From Actinomycetota bacterium (GTDB lineage: Bacteria; Actinomycetota; Actinomycetes; S36-B12; GCA-2699445): DNA of 64,000 bases. This document shows, piece after piece, positions 8,597-17,527 of the stretch (the stretch's first letter is position 1; every line of letters begins with the position of its first letter). Under the pieces are notes generated by a model that was not told where the DNA came from, made no database searches, and was given only the letters and a program-made list of their open reading frames with translations. The position numbers were made by a program, and so were the translations under genes. The stretch lies in contig JAPOIY010000008.1 of NCBI GenBank assembly GCA_029978705.1, positions 1 to 64,000 on the forward strand, given 5' to 3'.

Positions 8597-11326
8597 GTGA
8601 TGACGACCGTCGACCCCCCGGTGCAGGCGATGCCGGACGCGCACATCAATACCGCGCAGTTGCGGTTCGACCACTGGGCCCGGGTCCGGGAGGCGGCCCA
8701 CCACCTGCGCTCGGATCCCGACGCCGAGGAGCGGATTCTCGCGGAAATCGAGCATCACCTCGAGGTGCTTGCGCCCTACGAGTCCTTCTTCACCTTCCCG
8801 GGTCACGACGCGATCGAGACCGTGCGTCGGCTGCTGGCGGCCCGGGACCACGACCTCCTGGCCGAGCACCTGGACCGGCTGGAGGTGCTGCTCAGTCGGC
8901 TGGGAGATGCGGCGGCGACCCTGGACGACCCGTTCGATCTCGCCCTCGACATCGACGACCTGGTGGCGGAGGCGTCGCGGCTGCACTACTTCACGGTCCT
9001 CGTCGCCGACTCGTTGACTCCCCGGCAACTCCGGGAGATGCGCCGCGAGATGAAGGATGCCCGGACGCACGAGGACGAGTTCGTCTACGAACTGCTGCAG
9101 GTGCCGTCGGTCGAGGACGCGGTGGCGGCCACCACGGCCAACCCCCAGATCCAGGCGGCGTGGATCCACGGCGACCTCCCCCTGCGCTCGGACCACCCGC
9201 TCGCCGTGATCCGCGCCCGCGTCGACGCGGCCCTGAAGTTCGAGAAACTGCTGGGCGTGTACCAGCACGGCCCGATGCTGGCCCGCTTGATCGACGACCT
9301 GCGCCCGGAACTGGACCTCTACCTCACCCTGGACGCGGAGGGGCATCTGATCGACGCCGGGGAGCAGTCGCAGGTCAACCGCATCTTCTACCGGCGGGAA
9401 CATCCCAGCGAGATGCACATGACCACCCTCGACGGCGTACGCCGCCGGTACCGCACCCCCTTCTTCGACGCGCTGAAGAAGTACGCACAGCGGCCCATCG
9501 GCAACTTCCACGCCCTTCCCATCGCGCGCGGAAACTCCGTCTTCAACTCCGCCTGGATCCAGGACATGGCCGAGTTCTACGGGGAACAGATCTTCCTGGC
9601 CGAGACCTCGTCGACCGTCGGAGGTCTGGACTCGCTGCTGTCGCCGACGGGAACGTTGCGGGACGCGCAGGAGGCGGCAGCACGGGCCTTCGGCGCCAAG
9701 GAGACGTACTTCGCCACCAACGGGACGTCGACGTCGAACAAGATCGTGGTGCAGGCGCTCTGCCAGCCCGGAGACGTCGTTCTGATCGACCGCGACTGTC
9801 ACAAATCGCACCACTACGGGCTGGTGCTGTCCGACGCATATCCCGTCTACCTGGACGCCTATCCACTTCCTGACTTCGGCTTCTACGGCGCGGTGCCCCT
9901 GCGCAGCATCAAGGAACAGCTCCTGGCGTTCCGGCGGGAGGGCCGGCTGTCCGAGGTGCGCATGCTCCTGCTCACGAACTGCACCTTCGACGGCATCGTC
10001 TACAACCCGCTGCGCGTGATGCAGGAGGTCCTGGCGATCAAGCCCGACATGGTGTTCCTGTGGGACGAGGCGTGGTACGCGTTCGCCCAGTCGTATCCCA
10101 CCTACCGGCGCCGCAACGCGATGTGGGCCGCCGCCACGTTGCGCACGATGCTGGACTCACCCGACTACCGCGCCCAGTACGCCGACTGGCGGGAGTGGTT
10201 CGACACCCTGGACCCCGACGACGACGCGACCTGGCGGGACACTCCGTTGCTGCCCGACCCGGACACCGCGCAGGTGCGGACGTACGCCACCCAATCGACC
10301 CACAAGTCGTTGTCGGCGCTGCGCCAGGGGTCGATGATCCACCACTGGGACGAACACTTCGCCTCCGACGTCGCCGAGTCCTTTCACGAGGCCTACTTCA
10401 CCCACACGACCACGTCGCCGAACTACCAGATCCTCGCCTCCCTGGACCTGGCCCGCCGGCAGGTCGAGTTGGAGGGGTACGGACGGATGTCGAACGCCAT
10501 CCAGATGGCGCTCGTGGTCCGCGAGCAGGTGGCGAAGGACCCGCTGCTGAACCGGTACTTCAGCATCCTCGATCCAGCGGACATGATCCCCGAGGCCTAC
10601 CGGCCGCAGGAACTGTCGTACCGCGACAAGGCGGGGATGCGGGGGCCCGTCGAGGTGATGGAGGCCTTCCTGACCAACGAACTCGTCCTGGACCCGACCC
10701 GCCTCACCCTGTATGTGGCGAATACGGGGCGCAGTGGGGACGCGTTCAAGGTCGAGGAACTGATGAACCGGTTCGGGATCCAGGTCAACAAGACCGCCAC
10801 CAACACGGTCCTGCTCATGACCAATATCGGGACGACCTGGTCGGCCATCGACAACCTCCTGGCCGCCCTCCGCGACGTGGCGCGCACCCTGGACGAGAAG
10901 CGTCGCGAAAGCAGTCCGGCGGAGATCGAACTGTTCGACCGGGAGGTCGAGCGGCTGAGCCACGAACTGCCCCCGCTCCCGGACTTCAGTGAATTCCACG
11001 CCGCCTTCCGTCCTCACCCGGAGACGCCCGAGGGAGACATCCGCAAGGCCTTCTTCCTCGCCTACGACAGCGATAACCACGAGTACGTGCCGCTGGGGGA
11101 GGCGCTCGCGCAACTCGGCGCCGGGCGCACCCTCGTCTCCTCCAAGTTCGTGATCCCCTATCCTCCCGGGTTCCCGGTCCTGGTACCCGGACAGGTGATC
11201 AGTCCCGCCATCGTCGAGTTCATGCAGGGCTTGGCCATCGACGAGATCCACGGCTACCGGCCGGAACTCGGACTTGCCGTGTTCAGCGAAAAGGCGCTCG
11301 CGGAGGCGGCACACTCGGAGGTGTGA
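8597..11326 (+). CDS. Orn/Lys/Arg decarboxylase, PLP-dependent (fold type I)
   Basis: This 909-residue enzyme would produce a polyamine (putrescine, cadaverine or agmatine) and CO2 in the cytoplasm. The PLP lysine is Lys570 in STHKSLSALRQGSMIH, and the pyridine-binding aspartate is Asp490 in FLWDEAWYAFA. The C-terminal third carries the family's lid domain (FVIPYPPGFPVLVPGQ). A helical N-terminal extension of roughly 250 residues precedes the catalytic core and is longer than in E. coli LdcC or AdiA. The start is GTG at 8597 or the adjacent ATG at 8600, with a CTGGGAG site. The stop overlaps the next start (GTGA). Which amino acid it uses cannot be told from sequence. Confidence 0.88.
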   Translation: MMTTVDPPVQAMPDAHINTAQLRFDHWARVREAAHHLRSDPDAEERILAEIEHHLEVLAPYESFFTFPGHDAIETVRRLLAARDHDLLAEHLDRLEVLLSRLGDAAATLDDPFDLALDIDDLVAEASRLHYFTVLVADSLTPRQLREMRREMKDARTHEDEFVYELLQVPSVEDAVAATTANPQIQAAWIHGDLPLRSDHPLAVIRARVDAALKFEKLLGVYQHGPMLARLIDDLRPELDLYLTLDAEGHLIDAGEQSQVNRIFYRREHPSEMHMTTLDGVRRRYRTPFFDALKKYAQRPIGNFHALPIARGNSVFNSAWIQDMAEFYGEQIFLAETSSTVGGLDSLLSPTGTLRDAQEAAARAFGAKETYFATNGTSTSNKIVVQALCQPGDVVLIDRDCHKSHHYGLVLSDAYPVYLDAYPLPDFGFYGAVPLRSIKEQLLAFRREGRLSEVRMLLLTNCTFDGIVYNPLRVMQEVLAIKPDMVFLWDEAWYAFAQSYPTYRRRNAMWAAATLRTMLDSPDYRAQYADWREWFDTLDPDDDATWRDTPLLPDPDTAQVRTYATQSTHKSLSALRQGSMIHHWDEHFASDVAESFHEAYFTHTTTSPNYQILASLDLARRQVELEGYGRMSNAIQMALVVREQVAKDPLLNRYFSILDPADMIPEAYRPQELSYRDKAGMRGPVEVMEAFLTNELVLDPTRLTLYVANTGRSGDAFKVEELMNRFGIQVNKTATNTVLLMTNIGTTWSAIDNLLAALRDVARTLDEKRRESSPAEIELFDREVERLSHELPPLPDFSEFHAAFRPHPETPEGDIRKAFFLAYDSDNHEYVPLGEALAQLGAGRTLVSSKFVIPYPPGFPVLVPGQVISPAIVEFMQGLAIDEIHGYRPELGLAVFSEKALAEAAHSEV

Positions 11327-11850
11327 ACGCCGGATTCCTCGAGCAACTGCGGACGTGGGCCAACGTCTACCTGCTGGTGGGCGGCATGGCTGCCACCCTG
11401 ACCGGGCTGCTGTTCGTCGCGGTCTCCATCAACATCGCCCGCGTGATCGGAAGCGCGACCCTGCGGCGCACCGCGGTGCGTACCTTCAACCAGTTCCTGC
11501 TCCTCATCGAGTTGTCCGTGGTGATGGTGATGCCCCACCAGCAGAAGGAGACCCTGGGGGTGGCCGTGTTTCTGCTGGCGCTGGTCGCGGCGGGCATCAC
11601 CTACTTCAGCACGCGGGGAGAGGTGGTCGGGAAAAGGTCCCGGTCGTCGTTCCTCCTGTCCAATGTGATGTTCCTCGGGTTCGCCGTCAGCGGTGTCCTG
11701 ATCGTGTTCGCCGGGGACCAGGCGCTCTACTTCATGCTCATGTTCGTGATCGCCACCTTGATCAGTTCCGTCTTCGACGCGTGGGGACTGTTGGTGGAGT
11801 TGGGGGAGGAACTGGCCCCCGCGGATCCGAGGGGGCCAGCCTCCTCCTGA
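11323..11850 (+). CDS. Hypothetical four-helix membrane protein
   Basis: This 175-residue protein has about four transmembrane helices (for example VYLLVGGMAATLTGLLFVAVSINIA and FLLSNVMFLGFAVSGVLIVF) and a short acidic tail. The GTG start overlaps the decarboxylase stop by 4 nt, so the two are probably translationally coupled. I do not recognise the family. A role in exporting or sensing the decarboxylase product is possible but is only inferred from coupling. Confidence 0.7.
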   Translation: MNAGFLEQLRTWANVYLLVGGMAATLTGLLFVAVSINIARVIGSATLRRTAVRTFNQFLLLIELSVVMVMPHQQKETLGVAVFLLALVAAGITYFSTRGEVVGKRSRSSFLLSNVMFLGFAVSGVLIVFAGDQALYFMLMFVIATLISSVFDAWGLLVELGEELAPADPRGPASS

Positions 11851-11856
11851 GGCGGG

Positions 11857-12960
11857 TCAGGGGGTCGGGGGTGGCGGGGCGTCATACCGCGGCGGAGTGG
11901 CCGACAGGCGGATGGGGTGGGCGACGGCGCGGTGGGTCCCAGTCCCCTCCGCGACCTCGACGACCGGGTGCAGGTCCAGGGACTCGGCCAGGGCGAAGGC
12001 CTCCGGCAGGGTATTCACGGGCCCAGACGGAACCCCCGCCGCGGCCAGATCGGCCAGCCAAGCCTGCGCCGGCCGCTGCCGCAGGGCCGGCTCCAGTTCG
12101 CCGAGGAGGTCGGGCCGGTGGGCGACGCGGTCCGCATTGCTGCGGAAACGCGGGTCGTGCGCCAAATCCCGGTGTCCGACCGTCTCGCAGAGAGCGACGA
12201 ACTGCCGGTCGTTGCCGGCGCAGATCATGATGGGGCGGTCCGCGGTGGCGAAGGTCTCGAAGGGGGCGATCGAGGGGTGCTGGTTGCCGACGGACTGTGG
12301 CAGCACGCCCCCCTCCAGGAAGGCCTGCGCCTGATTGGTCAGGGCCGACAGCAGCGACTGCAGCAGGTTGACCTCGACGAGTTGCCCCACGCCGGTGCGG
12401 TCGCGGTGATGCAGGGCGGCCAGGATGCCCATTCCGGCATGCAGACCGGCGATGATGTCCACCAGCGCCACGCCGGTCTTGCTCGGCTGGCCGGGCGGTC
12501 CCGTGATGTCCATCAGGCCGCCCATCGCCTGCACGACGGGGTCGTACCCCGGCAGGGAGGCGCCCGGCCCGGTCCCGAAGCCGGTGATCGCGCAGTAGAT
12601 GAGGCCGGGATTGGTCTTGCGAAGCTCCTCGTAGCCGCACCCGAACCGTGCCATCGTCCCGGGGGTGAAGTTCTCCACGAGCACATCGGCGGCGAGCGCG
12701 AGCTCGCGCGCCCGCGCCCGCCCGGTCTCGCTGCCGAGGTCGAGGCTGATCGCGGTCTTGTTCCGGTTGACGGAGCGGAAGTAGGTGGCGCGGCCCGCCG
12801 GATCGAACGGAGGCCCCCAGGACCGGGTGTCGTCGCCCCCGGCTGGTCTCTCGACTTTGATCACCTCGGCGCCCAGGTCGGCCAGCAGCATCGTGCAGTA
12901 CGGCCCGGCCAGGATGCGGGTGAAGTCGGCGATGACGACGCCGTCGAGCGCACCCGCCAT
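11857..12960 (-). CDS. CaiB/BaiF family III CoA-transferase
   Basis: This 367-residue enzyme has family III landmarks: the N-terminal MLADLGAEVIKVERP, the NRNKTAISLDL strand, VLVENFTPGTMARFG, GYDPVVQAMGG and VDIIAGLHAGMGILAAL. It moves CoA between carboxylic acids. Its start overlaps the stop of the upstream glutaryl-CoA dehydrogenase gene by one base (TGATG). In this pairing the usual role is succinyl-CoA:glutarate CoA-transferase, which activates glutarate for the dehydrogenase. That substrate is inferred from context, not from residues. Confidence 0.88.
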   Translation of the reverse strand: MAGALDGVVIADFTRILAGPYCTMLLADLGAEVIKVERPAGGDDTRSWGPPFDPAGRATYFRSVNRNKTAISLDLGSETGRARARELALAADVLVENFTPGTMARFGCGYEELRKTNPGLIYCAITGFGTGPGASLPGYDPVVQAMGGLMDITGPPGQPSKTGVALVDIIAGLHAGMGILAALHHRDRTGVGQLVEVNLLQSLLSALTNQAQAFLEGGVLPQSVGNQHPSIAPFETFATADRPIMICAGNDRQFVALCETVGHRDLAHDPRFRSNADRVAHRPDLLGELEPALRQRPAQAWLADLAAAGVPSGPVNTLPEAFALAESLDLHPVVEVAEGTGTHRAVAHPIRLSATPPRYDAPPPPTP

Positions 12961-14129
12961 CAGCGGTACGCCGGGATCCCGGTCAACGCCTGTCCGACCA
13001 CCAGCGTGTGCATCTCGTTGGTGCCCTCATAGGTGAAGACGGACTCGAGGTTGTTCATATGACGGATGACCGGGTACTCGAGGGTGACCCCGTTGGCGCC
13101 CAGGATCGAGCGGCACTCCCGTGCGATGTCCAGCGCCGTGCGGGCATTGTTCATCTTGCCCACACTGACCTGCTCGGGGCGCACGATGCCGGCGTCCTTC
13201 AGCCGCCCGAGGTGCAGGGCCAGCAGCATCCCGTTGCCCAGCCCGACCGTCATCTCCGCCAACTTGCGCTGGGTCAGCTGGAACGCAGCGATGGGACGGC
13301 CGAACTGTTCCCGGGCGAGGGCGTAGTCGAGGGTCGTCTCCACACAGTCGCGCGCCGCCCCCAGGGTCCCGAAGACGATCCCGAACCGGGCCTCGTTGAG
13401 GCACGAGAGGGGGCCCTTCAGGCCACGCACCCCGGGCAGCATCGCGGTGGCGGGCAGTCGCACGGAGTCGAAGACCAGTTCGGAGGTCACGGACGCCCGT
13501 AGCGACATTTTGTGGTGGATCTCGTTGACGGTCACACCCGCCGTGTCCAGCGGCACCACGAACCCGCGGATCCCATCGTCGGTGCGGGCCCAGACCACGG
13601 CGACGTCGGCGACGTTGCCGTTGGTGATCCACATCTTGGAGCCGTCCAGGATCCAGTCGTCCCCGTCCTGCTTGGCCGACGTGCGCATGCCCGCGGGGTC
13701 GGAGCCGAAGTCCGCCTCGGTCAGCCCGAAGCACCCGAGCATCTCGCCGCGGGCCAGCGGCGGCAGCCACTCGTTCTTCTGCTCCTCCGAGCCGAACGCG
13801 TGGATGGCGAACATCGCCAGCGACCCCGTGACACTGACCAGCGAGCGGATGCCCGAGTCGCCGGCTTCCAACTCCAGACAGGCCAGCCCGTAGTCGACGG
13901 CACTCATCCCGGCGCAGCCGTACCCGTCCAGGTGCATGCCGAGCAGCCCCATCGCCCCCATCTCGCGCGCCAGCTCGCGGGCCGGCAGGGTGCCGGTCTC
14001 GAACCACTCGGCGATGTCCGGACGGATGCGGTCGGCGACGAAGCGCCGCACCGTGTCCCGCACGGCGATCTCCTCGGGGGAGAGCTGATGGTCGATGTCG
14101 AAAAGGGCGAACGGTTGCTGGGGGGCCAT
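12960..14129 (-). CDS. gcdH: Glutaryl-CoA dehydrogenase
   Basis: This 389-residue acyl-CoA dehydrogenase has the FAD-binding CFGLTEADFGSDPAGM and WITNGNVADVAVVWA segments. The catalytic base is Glu368 in TYEGTNEMHTLVVGQALTG, a C-terminal signature typical of the glutaryl-CoA branch. It oxidises and decarboxylates glutaryl-CoA to crotonyl-CoA and passes electrons to ETF. It is first in a two-gene operon with the CoA-transferase and has an AGGAGATGACAC ribosome site. A role in lysine, cadaverine or glutarate catabolism is supported by family knowledge. Confidence 0.9.
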   Translation of the reverse strand: MAPQQPFALFDIDHQLSPEEIAVRDTVRRFVADRIRPDIAEWFETGTLPARELAREMGAMGLLGMHLDGYGCAGMSAVDYGLACLELEAGDSGIRSLVSVTGSLAMFAIHAFGSEEQKNEWLPPLARGEMLGCFGLTEADFGSDPAGMRTSAKQDGDDWILDGSKMWITNGNVADVAVVWARTDDGIRGFVVPLDTAGVTVNEIHHKMSLRASVTSELVFDSVRLPATAMLPGVRGLKGPLSCLNEARFGIVFGTLGAARDCVETTLDYALAREQFGRPIAAFQLTQRKLAEMTVGLGNGMLLALHLGRLKDAGIVRPEQVSVGKMNNARTALDIARECRSILGANGVTLEYPVIRHMNNLESVFTYEGTNEMHTLVVGQALTGIPAYR

Positions 14130-14218
14130 GTGTCATCTCCTGCGGGTGCGCCCCGAGCCTACCGGACGGTCCACGGAATCAGTCGAGTAGAGCCGGAAAG
14201 CCTGCGGAATCGGCATCT

Positions 14219-15106
14219 CTATCCTGAGGTGCCGCGCAGGCCTCGGTAGGCCCAGTAGCCGCCGGCGACCAGGACGATCGTGACGACAGGACTGGCCATG
14301 ACGCCACCCGCGCCTCCGCTGAGCCAACTGCCCGAGGTGGGGACCAGCGAGACCAGCGCCGCCGGCTCGGCGGCGCCGGACGTCGCGATCCCCAGGACCC
14401 CGGACTCGAACCAACTCCAGCCCGCCTGTAGGCCAAGTGCCAGCCACAGGGTGCCGCGGGTGAGGGCGACGAGCGCCAGCGTCACGCCGCCGACCGCCAG
14501 GTTCAGGAGGGACATGGCGTCGGTGCTGCCGGCGCCCGCAGCACGGATCACGGCCCACAGGACCGCCTGCCCCCCGATCGCGGTCCAGGCAGCCAACTGC
14601 AGTCCGGTCGCCTGCAGGAGAAAGCCGCGGGTCAGCGCCTCCTGGGCCCACGCGGCGAACAGCCACACCGGGATGAGGAGGAGAGCCGGTAGCACGGCGG
14701 CGACCCGCACGGTGCCGGACTCCGCGGGCGTCACATGGACCGCCCCGACGATGACGAGGACGAGAGTCGCGAGCCCGAACAGGGCAGCCCCGAGCAGGAA
14801 GCCGCGAGCGGCCTGGCGGGCGCCCCCCCGCGGCAGACCGACCGTGCGAAAAGGCCGCTCCTCGTACCAGCGCAGCCAGGCGGCGAGCAGGAGCAGGATG
14901 GCACCGTTGAGCAGCACGATCGCTGCGGTACCCGGGTACGGGAAGCCTGTGGCCGGGACGGCCAGCAACAGGGGCGTGACCAGGAGAGCCGCTCCCACCA
15001 CGATGCCGAAGACCGTCAGGTACGCAGCCCACCACCGGGTGAGGCGTTGGGCGCAGGCCGCCGCCTGGACCAGCGGCGACCTGACGATGTCGAGGGACCC
15101 GGTCAC
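14219..15106 (-). CDS. CPBP (Abi-like) membrane protein with altered active site
   Basis: The protein has 295 residues and about eight hydrophobic helices. The layout follows CPBP intramembrane proteases: AWAQEALTRGFLL corresponds to the EExxxR motif with Gln in place of the first Glu, and LALGLQAGWSWFE corresponds to the usual GLHxGWN segment with Gln replacing the histidine. The middle motif (FxxxH) is not recognisable. It may therefore be catalytically dead or use other residues. The GTG start at 15106 is supported by TACCCT six nt upstream on the minus strand; there is no ribosome site. Confidence 0.72.
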   Translation of the reverse strand: MTGSLDIVRSPLVQAAACAQRLTRWWAAYLTVFGIVVGAALLVTPLLLAVPATGFPYPGTAAIVLLNGAILLLLAAWLRWYEERPFRTVGLPRGGARQAARGFLLGAALFGLATLVLVIVGAVHVTPAESGTVRVAAVLPALLLIPVWLFAAWAQEALTRGFLLQATGLQLAAWTAIGGQAVLWAVIRAAGAGSTDAMSLLNLAVGGVTLALVALTRGTLWLALGLQAGWSWFESGVLGIATSGAAEPAALVSLVPTSGSWLSGGAGGVMASPVVTIVLVAGGYWAYRGLRGTSG

Positions 15107-15112
15107 TCCGGC

Positions 15113-15118
15113 AGGGTA
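15113..15118 (-). promoter_or_regulatory. -10 box of leaderless CPBP transcript
   Basis: On the minus strand TACCCT ends exactly 6 nt before the GTG start at 15106, which places the transcription start on the start codon. Confidence 0.5.
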
Positions 15119-15140
15119 ATCCGGGCCCGCGGGGGTGAGG

Positions 15141-16595
15141 TCACGCAGTGCGGTAGACCTCGGCGAAGACCGCCTTGAGCAGCACCTCGACGAGCGGCGG
15201 CGGGGACGCCTCCATGAGGGCGAAGATCCCTGCCATCTCGTCCGGAAGGCCCCCCTCGCCGGAGAAGCCGGCCACCTGCACCAGGGACGCCACGGCGGCG
15301 TCGTCGAGATCCGCGACGTCGATCGCCTGGGTGGCTGCGGCGAGCTGCGGGTCGGGGTCCGCGCGACCTTGGCCCCAGGCGGCGGCCGTGGCCTGACGCA
15401 GCACATCCAGGACCTCCTCGACCCGCTCGGCGATCCCGGCGGATACCGACAGGTGCAGGTTCGTCGGTCCGCCCCCGCGGGCGGGCTGCACCTGAAACGA
15501 CCAGCCCAACTTCTTGGCCTCGTCGGCGACGATGCGCACGTCGGGACCATCGGGCTCGGCGGTGTCGGCGACGCACAGCAGGGTTGCGTCCGGCGGGACC
15601 GCCACCCGCAGTCCGGGGATCTCCTCGACCCCGGCCGCAAGCTCCAGGGTGCCCGCCCGCGCGCGCAGCGCCAGGTCGCGCAGTCCTTCCCGGCCGAGCA
15701 GATGCAGCACGGCCCACGCCGACGCTGCAGGCGCCACCGAGCGGCTGCTCAACAGGGTGTTGTTGACGAGCGGGTAGCCGGGCCAGGCCGCGTCCGCGAA
15801 CCATTGGTAGGACCGCAACTTCGCGTCGGAGTTCAGCAGGATCGACACGCCCTTAGGGGCGTAGCCGTACTTGTGCAGGTCCATCGAGGCGGAGGTGACG
15901 CCCGCGACGCTGAGGTCGACGGGTGGACGCCCTTCGGCGGCGAGGATGAACGGCAGCGCCCACCCGCCGATACACAGGTCGAGGTGGCACAGGATGTCGT
16001 GCTCCGCGGCCAGTGCGGCCACCTCGGCCACCGGGTCGATCACCCCGTGCGCGTAGCTCGGCGCAGACACGACGACAAGCGCGGTGCGGTCGGACAGCGC
16101 AGCTGCGACTGCCGCGGGGTCGGCGCGGAAGTCCGGCGTGACGGGGATGTCGACCACATCCAGGTCGAACAAGTGCGCCGCCTTCCGGAAGGCGGAGTGT
16201 GCGGTGATCGGCAGCACGAGTTCGGGGCGCCGATCGCGGCCGTACCGCTCGCGCCACCGTTCCCGGGCGCCCAGGACCGCCAGGAGGCACGACTCCGTAC
16301 CCCCGCTGGTGACCGTCCCGACGGTTCCGGGGGGGCCGCCGTGCAGGTCGATGGCCGCCGCCACAAGGTCGTTCTCGATGTCGGAGACGCTGGGGAAGGC
16401 CGTGGGATCCAGGCCGTTGCGCCCCCACGCAGTCGCTGCGGCCGCGACCGCCACTTCGTGCACGTCCCGCGAACCGGACTCGAAGTGGTAGCTGGTCGCC
16501 TTCGTGAAGTCCAGGTCGCGGGCGCGCAGCCGGAGCAACGCCGCCTGGATGTCCGCGGCGGTCATGCCCTGCTCGGGCAGCGGGGGCACGGCCAT
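15141..16595 (-). CDS. Group II PLP-dependent decarboxylase, sphingosine-1-phosphate lyase-like
   Basis: This 484-residue enzyme has fold-type I features: GTVTSGGTESCLLAVL near residue 115, the aspartate region CHLDLCIGGW, and the PLP lysine Lys242 in SMDLHKYGYAPKG. HKYGYAPKG is the signature of the S1P lyase and glutamate-decarboxylase-related group. A C-terminal extension (about 60 residues) is Asp/Ala-rich and less conserved. The ATG at 16595 has an excellent GCAGGAGGA site; a TTG eight codons earlier is less likely. The substrate is unknown: sphingoid phosphates are one option, but amino-acid or aldolase-type reactions are equally possible in bacteria. Confidence 0.82.
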   Translation of the reverse strand: MAVPPLPEQGMTAADIQAALLRLRARDLDFTKATSYHFESGSRDVHEVAVAAAATAWGRNGLDPTAFPSVSDIENDLVAAAIDLHGGPPGTVGTVTSGGTESCLLAVLGARERWRERYGRDRRPELVLPITAHSAFRKAAHLFDLDVVDIPVTPDFRADPAAVAAALSDRTALVVVSAPSYAHGVIDPVAEVAALAAEHDILCHLDLCIGGWALPFILAAEGRPPVDLSVAGVTSASMDLHKYGYAPKGVSILLNSDAKLRSYQWFADAAWPGYPLVNNTLLSSRSVAPAASAWAVLHLLGREGLRDLALRARAGTLELAAGVEEIPGLRVAVPPDATLLCVADTAEPDGPDVRIVADEAKKLGWSFQVQPARGGGPTNLHLSVSAGIAERVEEVLDVLRQATAAAWGQGRADPDPQLAAATQAIDVADLDDAAVASLVQVAGFSGEGGLPDEMAGIFALMEASPPPLVEVLLKAVFAEVYRTA

Positions 16596-16657
16596 ACGTC
16601 CTCCTGCGTCGGGGTCCAAGGCAGTCCTATCGCACCGGGGGCGGGGAGTCCCCGCGG

Positions 16658-16663
16658 TAGCCT
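16658..16663 (+). promoter_or_regulatory. -10 box of leaderless methyltransferase transcript
   Basis: TAGCCT ends 6 nt before the GTG at 16670, in the 74-nt divergent gap. No ribosome site precedes the GTG. Confidence 0.5.
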
Positions 16664-16669
16664 CGCCGT

Positions 16670-17527
16670 GTGACCAGCGCGGACCGGGGACGGGATGCTG
16701 CCGTCAACCGGGCGCTGTGGCGGGTCGTCAATGAGCAGTACACCGACGGTCAGGCCGGCCAGCGGTGGTCGGCCCCCGACATCGTGTGGGGCATCTTCGA
16801 CATCCCCGAGGACGAGATCGGGGCGCTCGGCGACGTACGGGGGAAAGACGTCGCCGAACTGGGGTGCGGCACCGCCTACTTCTCCGCCTGGCTGGCCCGG
16901 CGTGGGGCGCGGCCCGTCGCCGTCGACGTCAGCGAGGCGCAGCTGGCCACAGCGCAGCGGTGTCAGGACCGTTTCGAGCTCCGCTTCCCACTCGTGCAGG
17001 CGGACGCGACGGCGCTGCCCCTGGCCCCCGACAGTTGTGACCTCGTCGTCAGCGAGTACGGCGCGAGCCTGTGGTGTGATCCGGACGGCTGGATCGGTGA
17101 GGCTGCGCGGATCCTGCGCCCGGGGGGCCGCTTGGTGTTCCTGACCAACAGCGTGCTGGTGAGCCTGTGCGTCCCGGCCGACGAGGGTCCCGCCGCCGCG
17201 AAGCTGGCCCGCGGGCAGCGCGACGTGGCCCGGATCCACTGGTCCGACGGCGGGGTCGAGTTCCACCCCGGTCACGGCGAGCTCATCGCGACCCTGCGCC
17301 GGCACGGACTCGAAGTGGAGTCGCTACGGGAACTGCACGCGCCGCCCGGTGCGCGCGCCCACTCCTACTACGAGATCGCGGAACCACAGTGGGCCGAGCA
17401 GTGGCCGGTCGAGGACCTGTGGTGCGCCCGCTTGGGCGGGGGCTCAGCGGACGGCGATGTCGAGCACATGCCAGTCGTACATGGAGACCGGGCCGCGCGC
17501 GGCGCAGGTGGCCCGGGCGTCGGGTAG
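16670..17527 (+). CDS. Class I SAM-dependent methyltransferase
   Basis: The protein has 285 residues with the SAM-binding motif VAELGCGTAYFSAWLARRGA near residues 63-82, the acidic strand end VAVDVSEAQL, and the post-I motifs DATALPLAPDSCDLV and ILRPGGRLVFL. These place it in the Methyltransf_11/25 group; the substrate is unknown. The GTG start is supported by a TAGCCT box 6 nt upstream. The last 28 codons overlap the convergent ferredoxin-like gene by 84 nt and look non-globular (Gly/Ala/Arg-rich), so the folded domain probably ends near the EDLWCARL segment. Confidence 0.85.
   Translation: MTSADRGRDAAVNRALWRVVNEQYTDGQAGQRWSAPDIVWGIFDIPEDEIGALGDVRGKDVAELGCGTAYFSAWLARRGARPVAVDVSEAQLATAQRCQDRFELRFPLVQADATALPLAPDSCDLVVSEYGASLWCDPDGWIGEAARILRPGGRLVFLTNSVLVSLCVPADEGPAAAKLARGQRDVARIHWSDGGVEFHPGHGELIATLRRHGLEVESLRELHAPPGARAHSYYEIAEPQWAEQWPVEDLWCARLGGGSADGDVEHMPVVHGDRAARGAGGPGVG

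Noticed and set aside
7862-9814. 650-codon minus-strand frame across the TetR and decarboxylase genes
   Set aside because: It spans two real genes on the other strand and shows no family motif.
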